Of a stretch of 64,000 nt of DNA, positions 50,311 to 60,137 are shown piece by piece (position 1 is the stretch's first letter; each line of letters begins with the position of its first letter). The notes beneath the pieces were generated by a model. It was given only the letters and a program-made list of their open reading frames with translations, did not search any database and had not been told where the DNA came from. Source of the DNA: Halichondria panicea (lineage: Eukaryota; Porifera; Demospongiae; Suberitida; Halichondriidae); the NCBI RefSeq assembly GCF_963675165.1, contig NC_087378.1, forward strand, positions 6,505,205-6,569,204. The letters run 5' to 3'. The position numbers and the translations under genes are program-made.

Positions 50311-53069
50311 ATGGTGACTGATTTCCTGTTTGTGTGTATCACTTTTAGTCTTGCTTGTATTGGGCATAGCCAAGAATGCAAGAAACATGTCGACTTCCCA
50401 CTCTATTACTGTGATCCTCAAAATCGTGAGTTGTGTTTTTTTTTAGTTATTATTCATTGCGATTTTCTCGAGCGTGGGACCCCTGGCGGAGAAGTTAACT
50501 GCAGACTAGACCTAATCATAGATGATACAGTACTATACTGACGTCGAACTATATCATCTATATATTCGTACTGACGTCAGTACTGTATCATCTACGAATG
50601 GATGATCCTACCACTCGTACCATAGTCTTATAATACGCAAATGTGCCTCGGCAGCTCAAGATAGTCGGGTGCCGCCGCCCTACCGTTACACAGAAGGAGG
50701 TCAAGCCTATCCACAGTTTTTGTTCTGCTAGCTGGTAGAGGGCGGCATCGCCCGACTAAAGTCTACTAGCTCGATCTCTGTAATGCCATAATTATACACT
50801 ATGCATTAATACAGTACTTTATGACTACTCCTCTGACTTGAATGGAAGAGTTGAGTTGAATTGTTCTAAAGACGAACGAAGTATTGAGGCCATGTTCAAA
50901 TCAGACGACGTTGATCTTAGAAACAGCGATTCAGCATTTATTTTGAACTGTTCTAATGAAACACATTTTGAGGTAAGTGGAGTTTACAAACTGTTTGACT
51001 TTTAGCCTTTAATATCTTTGCTCAACACAGATCTCTAGTTACTGCCGTTCAGTTGTAATTTTGGACTCGAATAAACCGGTAAACATTTCTTTTCATTTGT
51101 TGGGAGCTGTATCCTGTACTGTTTTTGGCTGCTACTCGTACTTTCAAGATTTTTATAGTCTTAATAGCACAGGTCAAAACTGCTATTTCCCAGAAATTGG
51201 AGACAACACACCATCAGAAACGGCAATTGCGTCTACATCATCAGTACAATTGGTTATGCCTACAAGCGCAACAGTCGCACCTATTGTCAGTGTTACGAGT
51301 CTTAGAGTTACCACGACAACACTATCTAAAATTGGAGGCACACCATCAGTAGGGGCAATTGCGTCTACATCATCATCAGTACCTACACATGAAACAGTCA
51401 CACTGGTTACTGACATGGTAGCACTATATACATTGATGGTAATCTTCATTGTTGTGATATTGACTGTCTGTATGATCGGGATTTTGAGTGCTGCAAGGTG
51501 GAGAAAAAACAAGTAAGTGAATCTATATGATTATATGGACAGCCATGACTCCAGACCTTCTGTACTCTGTGTAAATTACTTGTTATGCCTTGGTGCGCAT
51601 GCGCAAGCGAGGTATGCGGTAGTGTGTTTGTGTGTGTGTTGGTGTGTGTGTGTGTCTGTGTGTGTAGACTCCTACAGCTGCTCAAGGATCAATCAAGTGC
51701 AAGTAAGAGTTTCTATAGGCTTTTAGTCATGTTACTTGGATTTTAATTCGTGGATTTGAAAAATAATGCTTCGTTCTCGAGTTATGCCTAGTTTTGCTTA
51801 CTTGGAATGCCATTGCAGCCTTTTCAGAAGATTTCTGCTCTACTTAGTAGTTAACTCTGCACTAGAATATTAGCTATTGGTAGCTGCAAGAGTGAGAAAA
51901 GAGCTGCAAAGCTCTGCTGATGCAGCCATTAATTTTAGACTTGAACTTTGGCATTGATCGTTTTTAACAACAATCATGGTCGATCATTACCCACTCTTTG
52001 CTGGATTCTGCCTGCATGCACCTAATGTAGCCTCGAGACCAGCTGTTCGTTATCTGAAAGAACGTCTGGTCAAGTTCCAATGTAGCACATGTTCTATGGT
52101 CCAGGAATTTCTTGGACCGGTAATTGCCCGCACAAGGTGTATTACCCATGAATATCATTATGATGCTATAAAACGCTGACTCAGCTAGACAAGTTGCACA
52201 TTAGAACTTGACCAGGCGTTCTTTCAGATAACGAACGGCTGGTCTCGAGGCTACACCTAATGCATGATATATAGGTTGTGTATAAAGGCTATTAGTAGCT
52301 TTATGTTATGTAGCTTTGGCATCTCCACCGAGGCACCAGCACCAGCGGTGCTTTCATTAATTATTTAAGGTCTACCATTTACATTTTGTTCTTTATGTCA
52401 TATAGGTTTATGTTGAATCTTAGGACTGGGTATGGCCTTCAAGCAAATGTGAAACAGGTTTATAAGCCTATCACCGATGCCATGCTAAATATGAAGCTTC
52501 CGACTGCTACCTCTACCCTCACCATCTTTGATCCATTCAACTATAATAGCAGCTCAGAATCAGTCGGCACAGAAAACTCGAGGAGTGACTTTGACCTAAA
52601 CCATGACATCAGAAACCAGGTTGAGGCTATGATTATAGCTGCTCACAATGAGAGTGTGGGCTCTTCCTATCAAACAGAAGCACAAGGCAATGAGCTTTAC
52701 ATATCTTCACAATCTATCGATTATCTCAGAAATGGACAAGAATTTTCCACACAGAAATGGAAAAGCGATCACGACATTAATACAGCAGCGACAACATACA
52801 TTCAAGCACTTACAACACATGTCAGTGAACCTTATCTCATACATAAAAAAGACAAGCCTGAAAATTCAAAATCACAAGACTATGTGACTGCTCTACGCTA
52901 CACCAGCAACGAGGCTCTTTCAGAGAACGATTGCTCTCTATTGGAGGACTACCCCTTCAACAATGGTCATCAGCTGTCGAGCCATTCTTTCAGTAATGGT
53001 ATCACCAGGAGTGTCAGTAGTCAAAATATGAGTAATCTATCAAATGGACATGGCTATGTTTATGTGTAA
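50311..53069 (+). CDS. Orphan type I membrane protein, mucin-like stalk
   Basis: Four phase-consistent exons, 472 aa: 50311-50425, 50815-50972, 51031-51512, 52406-53069 (TAA). It has a signal peptide (MVTDFLFVCITFSLACIGHS), an ectodomain with Cys pairs and N-glycosylation sites (LNCSKDE, LNCSNETHFE, NISFHLLG), a Thr/Ser-rich stalk made of two related segments (SETAIASTSS and SVGAIASTSS), one membrane helix (ALYTLMVIFIVVILTVCMIG) with a stop-transfer AARWRKNK, and a Ser/Asn/Tyr-rich cytoplasmic tail of about 220 aa. No family recognised; I see no enzyme or kinase motif. A receptor or adhesion role is a guess from topology. Exon 2 is the weakest call. Intron 3 carries two transposons. Confidence 0.65.
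50521..50592. repeat. Hairpin in intron 1 of the orphan membrane gene
   Basis: GATGATACAGTACTATACTG and its near complement GTCAGTACTGTATCATC face each other around 50521-50592. A second inverted pair (TAGTCGGGTGCCGCCGCCCT and GGGCGGCATCGCCCGACTA) spans about 50661-50757. Confidence 0.6.
51590..52353. mobile_element. AGCACC-family element, intron 3 of orphan gene
   Basis: It shares blocks GCGCATGCGCAAGCGAGGTA, CAGCTGCTCAAGGATCAAT and TGCTTACTTGGAATGCCATT with 25460-26081. The right end has CTCCACCGAGGCACCAGCAC; the left outer terminus is missing or diverged. It is interrupted by 52028-52253. Confidence 0.65.
52028..52253. mobile_element. 226-bp MITE with 9-bp target duplication
   Basis: It starts TAGCCTCGAGACCAGCTGTT and ends with the complement (arms about 50 bp). 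The identical 9-mer CACCTAATG is at 52019-52027 and 52254-52262. Nine-bp duplications are typical of Mutator-like elements. The 47-bp insert at 59407-59453 has the same outer bases and also a 9-bp duplication. Confidence 0.85.
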
Positions 53070-53220
53070 ATATTATGCCTGTGTAAACGTATATTGAATA
53101 GTGCCGACAGTGATGACGCACATAAATTGGTTCCACGTTTTCTACAGCAGTTTTTTTGTCCCAAACTTGCTGATTCAACACATACAAATTCATTTACAAG
53201 TTCTAGGTCTGTGAAAATTA

Positions 53221-54400
53221 ATGGTCTGTGATGAACTTATGAACATCTTCACTTAGGCCAAGCATAATAATGTTTCACAGACTTTCATCAACAATTTATG
53301 GACCAGGCAGGCCAGTAAAGGGAGAATGAGTGAGTTTAGACTCTGTTAGGCTTCCCAAACGGTACTTGTAAGTTGTGGTGGTGAGTAGTTGTACTTAGAT
53401 GTATCTCAAGATTGGAACATTTCTAAGAAATTGTGCTGATACCATTGTATAGGTAAAAGAATAAGCTACAACATGATTCAAAAATATTTCCCCAAAAGTT
53501 GTTGTAGTGGGAAATAATTTTAGGAGATAATGGGGGTGATTGTAAAAAAATGTACGTAACATCAATTATCTCTGGAACTAAAGTATTTTTGGAAAAATTT
53601 TTCTTATCAAAAGTTAAACAATTTATTCAAGCTTACTCCGTATAATTTTTAGACCTTAGCCGTGAGATTTTCTTCAAATCTCTCCCTAACCGAAACGGCA
53701 CTAAAAACTAGCAATTTTGAGCACTGCGGAGGATGTGTAGATATTTAAGTAACATCGAATCTTTCATAAGATAGCCAAACTATCTCTAGATGTTGTGACA
53801 AAGTTCCAAACCTTAGCCGGAAACCGTTGGCCTTTTCTCTCCCTAACTGATTACCCACTATAACAATTGGGTACTGTTTTATTAATCACCACAAACCCAC
53901 CACCTTATGTTGTCATGGAAACAATTTTGGATATGTTGTAGCTTATTCATTCGCCTACACAATGGTATCAGCAGATTTTCTTAGAAATGTTCTAATCATA
54001 AGATATTTACATTTAAGTACAACTACTCACACATTTTTGGTATTCTACTCTTTAGACTGGATGCACTGTAAGCCTATAGTAGGTGATTGTGGGGTTTATT
54101 TTTTATTTTCACGAAGAGACCGGCTTGCATCTGTGAAACATGTAATTAAGCTTGGCCTTACCAAATACATACATACAGACAGACAAAATTTCAACGTTGA
54201 GCACTAGGTAGGGAGGCCCTGCTTTTTGTGTGATGTCATCCTTAGGCCGCCAACTTAATAACACGTTTCACGGATTTTCATCAACAATTTATAGACCAGG
54301 CAGGCCGGTAAAAAAAACATTTGGGGGAGTGGGAGTTTTTAGACTCTTAGGGAAATTGTTAGGCTTCCCAAACCGTACTGGTAACTTGTGGTAACAAATA
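53221..54400. repeat. Direct repeats flanking a MITE
   Basis: A block with TTCATCAACAATTTATGGACC, AGGCAGGCC and TTAGGCTTCCCAAAC is present at 53221-53375 and again, diverged, at 54228-54390; the MITE 53381-54068 lies between. No gene is visible here or in 53070-53220. Confidence 0.55.
53381..54068. mobile_element. Left-truncated copy of the CAGTGC MITE
   Basis: It is highly similar to 13316-13983 (GTGAGTAGTTGTACTTAGAT, AAGATTGGAACATTTCTAAG) and ends GCACTG followed by TA. It lacks the outer 37 bp at the left. Confidence 0.75.
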
Positions 54401-54480
54401 TAAGGGGTATGGAGTGGGTGGTTGTGGTGGGTTGTTTCACAAAAAGAGACCCGCTTGCATCTGTGAAGCATGTAATTAAA

Positions 54481-55720
54481 TGGCAGGCACTTATGAATAT
54501 ACCAAGCTATCTGGAAAACAGACACCACTCCGTAGAAGTGGAAAACAAACACTCTACACTACTTCCAGTATACTCATGATCTGGAGTACCACAGGGGAGC
54601 ATACTAGGTCCATACATTAATGACCTTCCAGAAATCATTCTTACCTCAAAGGTGTTCTTGTTTGCGGATGATACAAAGCTTCTCAAAACTATCTCCTCAC
54701 CTCAGAAGAAACAATTCCAATCTGACCCAAACAAAGTCACAAATTGCATGGTGCAAAAAATGGAACCTAAGTATGAAGAAACAAGTAGTACTGGAGGAGA
54801 CCAGCAGATCGATACCACATGCATATAGATGGAACCCACGGACAAATTCAAGGATCTCAGGATATTTGTATCAAATACACTACACTGGTCCAAACACTAT
54901 ATTCGACATAATAATGCTCAAAAGCCTATGGGGCTCTAAACCTTTAATATTAGAAGGACTGTTACAAGCAACAATGTTAAAAAAAAAAAGGAATTTATGT
55001 ATTGCCATATAGTCCGCTCTCACCGGTTATATACATAACTATGGAGGCCACTCCTTTTCAAAAACATCAAGCTTGAGAAAATTCAGAAGAGCCATTCAGC
55101 GATTACTAGCTATAGCTCTAAATGTTATAGAGGCTATAATTATTATAGCCTAACTTCCCTTAATTGGTATACTACCCCTAATGCATTGGATGGAGCTCAT
55201 GGATTTACTGTTCCATGGTTAAAAACCTCAAGCAACCACAACATCCACAAGATAACTTTAATATTCTCGACCACGTTCGCTTTGTTACTACATCGACTAT
55301 ATAGACTAGGCAGACCACAAGCCGGACTGGCCGGCCCACAATTACACCAGATGTAAGAATTAGGCATGTCACTTCTACTTTATCGAGTATAGTGTGTCTG
55401 TGGAACGCATTGCCGTGCATCAACTTAGAAATGTCGTATCATAGAATTGAGGAACATTTCACTTTGATGCATATAATTATTTTGGATCCACTTTACATGA
55501 GACATTGCATGCCCCAAACTGATGTGTATACTTACCATGTCAAATGTCCTTGTTCTATACACCAAATAGTTTACCAGCTATATAGATTTCAAGACGGGCA
55601 ATGGGCTATACTTATTGTCACTAAAATTTACTATTTTTGCTCAGCACCATGCACTGAAAAGTTAATCCTGTGCATGCCACTCTATGTATATTTCCTGTCT
55701 TGTCTGGGGGAGACTGACTG
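54481..55720 (+). mobile_element. Decayed LINE reverse-transcriptase remnant
   Basis: Translation shows SYLENRHHSVEVENK, then after a stop SGVPQGSILGP and the catalytic-box region FLFADDTKLL, the signature of non-LTR retrotransposon reverse transcriptases. About 1 kb of downstream tail (KASSLRKFRRAIQR-like and VWNALP-like fragments around 55070-55430) is full of stops and shifts. It is dead and of unknown clade. Confidence 0.8.
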
Positions 55721-55777
55721 TTAGTCCAGAAAGAACTATCATCCTCTTCTCACTGGCATTTAGCAGTTCAAGTTGCA

Positions 55778-58189
55778 ATGGACATGCAGATCAGTGAGAT
55801 CAGCACAGTTCAGCTGGACATTGTACCTGATGGTGAGGCAGCTCTGAGGGAACACATCAAAAACAAAACCACTGCTTTAGGGAGACAGGTAATTAAACTT
55901 GAATACATGTATTGTATTGATTCTGCATATGTGGCTATAATTCATGGACCAGGACATTGATGACTCATTCTATGTTGTTGACCTTGGTCGGGTACTGGAG
56001 CTCCATAGAGACTGGGTGACTGCCCTACACACTATCACTCCATTCTATGCTGTCTAGTGCAACAACGACCCAGCTCTCTTGAAGACACTCGCTGCACTAG
56101 GGACTGGCTTCGACTGTGCAAGCAAGGTATAAATTCTTACTTTCGCACCAACCTGTTACTTTCTCACAAACCAACCAAACAGGCTGAGATCAAGGGTATG
56201 TTGGATTTGGGAGTTACTCTAAATCGTATCATTTAGGGGCTCTCTCATCTAAAGTATGCAGTCGAGATGGGTGTTGAGACAATGACCTTTGACTGCGATT
56301 CTGAACTACTCAAGATACAAGAAGAGTGTCCATCTGCAAGGTACATCTATACCAATGGAATGCTGACAATTTGGGGGGGGGGAGGGTAGTGGCTGAGCTA
56401 ATACCTTTTCGCGGCTATGTATTAATTTCTGCTATTTCTGCAAATGAGAGTAAAATTGCAAAAATAAAATACAATGAATCTCATTAAAACCACTTGCGAG
56501 TAATTAGAAATGCTATGATTTCACTTGAGCAGAATTTATTAAGGTGACATATTTTCACAGGTAGATTTGTTTGCGATTTCACTGTTTAGCTCATTTTTTG
56601 CTCGTATTAAATTCTGCTACATGTAATCCTTGCTCAAGTTGTGAAATTAATGTTGTTCATAACGTTTCTAATTACTCGCAAGTGGTTTTAATTTGCAATT
56701 TACGAGTATTTTTTATTTAGGCTTGTTCTGCGGATCAGAGCTGATGACCTGGAGGCTCAATGGAAACTTGGAATGAAGTTCGGCTGCACGATACCTGAAG
56801 GTAAAAATATTTTGAGTACTGCTAAAAATCTGGGGCTAAACATCATTGGCGTATGGTGGGTGGGTTCACACACCGTTTAATCATGCACAGCATACTTTTT
56901 ATAGTCCATGTCGGGAGTAGATCTCAATCTCCCAGAGTGTATGAGCTAGCTCTGAAGATGTCTGCTGAACTGTTTGAGTACGGCTATGAGAGTGGCTATC
57001 AGTTCAATCTGTTGGACATTGGAGGAGGTTTCCCTGGAATTAGGAGCTCTAAAGAGGTCTTCCAGTGAGTGGCCAATGCCATCAACTCCAGTCTGGACTC
57101 TCTCTTCAGCTCATTCTCAGGACTCACTGTCATCGCTGAGCCAGGTGATTAAAATACTTGAGTCTATATAAGAGCCCAATTTCTGTAAATCAGAACTAAA
57201 TTATTTATTGGTCTAAGTCAGTATGCTGTTTATTCGAAAAACCAAAAGCTATTGTGTATCACTTGTCTATAATGTTTACTCTCTGTCTGTTTGTCCCCTA
57301 TAATTGTAGGTTTCTATTTTGCCTGCTCCACCCACCAAATAGCAGTGTCCGTAATTATAGCAAGAAGTCATGTGACACAGAGGAAGGGAGGAAGTTCGTG
57401 TATTATTTTAATGATGGCGTCTATAGTGCATTCAGGTGGATCTCATCTTATGAAGTCACACCAACTCCTATTGTTATTATGGTAGGTAAAATTACGATGT
57501 GGGAAGATATGGATGTGTAAGATCTTACGGGACTAATAGCAATCATCATAATTATGTACTCTCCCTCCATGCGCATGGATGAGAAGTCTAGTCTGATTAT
57601 TGACTAGACTTTCGAAAGTTTGCACTAACCTCTCCACCTCATCCAGGAAACCTCTGGTCCTCTCCACCCCTCCACCCTGTGGGGACCCACCTGTGACGCA
57701 TTAGACAAGTTGGGAGAGGATGTGCTCCTGCCAGAACTGAATATCGGGGACTGGGTCTACTTTGATGACTGGGGCGGCTACACTGCCTCTACTTCAACTA
57801 TGTTCAATGGATTCCCACCAGCAAAACCGTACCACTACATCACCATAGCAAACCAGTAAGAAGTTCAATCGTTCTTTTGTAGCTATCATCACATTCTTAA
57901 TTAATTGCACCATACGTGTGTTGCACATTACATACATATACACATAGTGTTGTGGTTTAGTTTACTTCCTGTTCTATGTGTACTATTTATGTACGTGTGT
58001 TCTCAATGTTTTTAGTCTCTATTAAACTGTCAACTGTAAACCAGTACTGAGTTGGTAACTTAGCGGTGAGTCCAGACCTAGCTAAGTTACGACACATAGT
58101 ATAGTAAATCAATTATATACTCTTCCCTCCTGTATAGAGACAAGTTAAAACAGCTGCTGGCTCTGAAATGCAAAAACAGTTGCCTCTGA
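55778..58189 (+). pseudogene. ODC1: Ornithine decarboxylase pseudogene, stop at the PLP lysine
   Basis: Exons of a eukaryotic group IV decarboxylase are recognisable: 55778-55888, 55953-56126, 56183-56340, 56721 to about 56850, about 56905-57150, about 57309-57481, about 57650-57858 and about 58139-58189. Conserved blocks are [74 protein letters not shown] (catalytic Cys) and [12 protein letters not shown]. Lesions: the lysine codon after PFYAV, which binds PLP, is TAG (56055-56057); a deletion of about seven residues leaves TAG at 56234-56236; TGA occurs after EVFQ (57066-57068); and a frameshift falls near 57375. The broken GV-FHVGS junction near 56850-56905 also prevents clean splicing. 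Normally ODC makes putrescine from ornithine. This copy cannot encode it; whether an intact gene exists elsewhere is not visible. Confidence 0.9.
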
Positions 58190-58989
58190 ACAAACGTTGT
58201 GATATTAGTGAACACGTCTGAACATAATCTTTTTTTAGCGTCGTTTATTTTGTGAGTACATTATTTTGTGATGTGGTTGTCAATTTGTGGTTGTTAATCT
58301 GTTCCCAAAGACCGGCCATGGCTACATATACATGTACATGTATCAGTTCATCATATTTGTGTATTTGAAGTCATTATTGCATGTCTCTACACCATATTAA
58401 ATACATTGTAACCTTATATAGTATAACAACTTATGATTCTGCACTGATTTACTGGAGAATAAACATGTATTTGAACTAAATAGCAGGACAGTGCGAAATC
58501 AACTGAGCCTATACTCTTGTCTCCAAAACTGTACAGAAAACTCCACAAGTATTGACTCTTCAGTGACTTTAAAGAGATTTTCCTGCAGAAACAAATACTT
58601 ACACTGGCTAGCTGGCCACTTGCACTATAGATTTTTTTGCTATTATTGCTATTTCTAAAAAGTAATAATAGGTACTAGGTCGAGGCTAAAAAAATTAGGT
58701 AGAGTCAGAGGTTTAAAAGATCATATAGGTCAATAATATCTAATGTAAAGTGCAGTACACATGTCATGTCAGTTGTTTCTGGAGGCCAGACCTTTTCTCA
58801 GAGGGGGGAGGGGGACAATCTTAATCCTAGCTCTCTAGATTTTGCCCCCGAGCTATTAGGTCTGGCCCCCAGACTAAGAGATCTATTTTTATGGTTCATG
58901 TTCATGTTGGCGAATAATGGGTAATTATCTGGGAATAATAGGAAGAAAAATTTTAATAGGCAAATGTTTGGACAGCAGTGCTTTGCACA
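58190..58989. other. Intergenic, AT-rich, no gene seen
   Basis: This is sequence downstream of the ODC pseudogene with AATAAA-like signals (for example GAATAAACATG near 58457). No gene, tandem repeat or convincing transposon end was found. Confidence 0.5.
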
Positions 58990-59290
58990 TGCTCAGTTAT
59001 TTGGGAATCGAGCGGGGAGTCTTCACACCCCTAGTCCTCTCAACCTGGGGAGGAATGGGCAAAGAAGCAGCAACCTTCTACAAGAGGCTCGCTGACTTGT
59101 TAGCCTCAAAAAGACAAAATCCCTACCCAGCTGTAATGGATGGCTTAGATGCAGGCTATCTTTTGCATCAATTTGCTCTGCAATAATGTGCATTCGAGGA
59201 AGCCGCTCATCGTTGCATAGACCAGTCTACATGGACAATATCAACCTTGTATCCCAGGAGGGGCGCATTCCCCCCCTGAATACATAACTC
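58990..59290 (+). mobile_element. Retroelement 3' coding tail
   Basis: Translation gives STWGGMGKEAATFYKRLADL and LASKRQNPYP. After a frameshift it continues MCIRGSRSSLHRPVYMDNIN in another frame. It is homologous to 11441-11704. Stops and a shift show decay. Confidence 0.6.
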
Positions 59291-59373
59291 CTCATGAACT
59301 ACTTATGATATATATTCGCTCTGTTTTGTTTTGTTTTTATTTTTCCCCATCCTCAATTTTTGACTGTTACATA

Positions 59374-59969
59374 CAGTACTTTTCAAGTAGGTTGAATCAT
59401 TCAAAGTAGCCTCGATCCCAGGCCTGGCCTCCAGGAGGCTGTGGAGGAGGCTACATTCAAAGTTGAATGTTGAAGTGAGTACTCACACCACTAAACCACA
59501 AAACAAAGCTAATCATGATTATGATCTACCCACAATTAAGCTTCATAATTATGTACCAATGTATGTGTATCTTTGCTTGAACTTCTCCTAAGTAAGTGCC
59601 TAGAGTATCTGTTGTTGCGGATTCAACATAGGATGAGGACCATGCATGCCTTTGCTACTTTGGCTCGACATCTCCACTTCTCCCGAACAAATGCTCTATT
59701 CTTTTACAGTACTTTTGCTGATGTACATTTAATTCTCTTACTTGGTTTGCTTAAGTAGTGTAGCAACACTCTGCACCTCAAGTCATTTGAATATGCATCT
59801 AGATGAACACCCACACATGTAGTCAGTGCTGTATATTATCATGCATGGGAATCATCACACTGACAGGCTGTGACAGCCACCTACAGTTGTATCAGCTTTG
59901 TGGTTTAGTGGTGTGAGTACTCACTTCAACATTCAACTTTGAATGATTCAACCTACTTGAAAAGTACTG
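59374..59969. mobile_element. CAGT-terminated MITE, TA target site
   Basis: It starts CAGTACTTTTCAAGTAGGTT and ends with the complement, TA on both sides (59372-59373, 59970-59971). The arms are about 100 bp, extending to CACTAAACCACAAA. The left arm is interrupted by the 47-bp insert at 59407. A short open frame inside (59573-59758) has no support as a gene. Confidence 0.82.
59407..59453. mobile_element. 47-bp micro-element with 9-bp target duplication
   Basis: It begins TAGCCTCGATCCCAGGCC and ends GAGGAGGCTA. CATTCAAAG is duplicated at 59398-59406 and 59454-59462. The opposite arm of the host MITE (about 59930-59950) keeps the uninterrupted sequence, giving a built-in empty site. Confidence 0.85.
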
Positions 59970-60137
59970 TAATTACTATTACTAAACTAGACTACTTCCT
60001 TCTTTTGTAGAGTGTAATTTTTTCTTAGCCCCGAGATAGAGAGCTTTCACGCCCCCCCCCCCAAAAAAAAGTTATTTGGGAATGAAGTTGCACTTACTCC
60101 AGCTTCGCCCATTACCAACAGAACAATTGTTGCAGAG

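Noticed and set aside
55205-55423. Minus-strand frame MMHGNAFHRHTILDK
   Set aside because: It is antisense to the decayed LINE tail.
55778-58189. Programmed stop-codon readthrough in ornithine decarboxylase
   Set aside because: Additional in-frame stops, an internal deletion, a frameshift and a broken exon junction make simple recoding of the TAG insufficient.
59573-59758. Short plus frame MLELLLSKCLEYLLL
   Set aside because: It lies inside a MITE with no splice or conservation signal.
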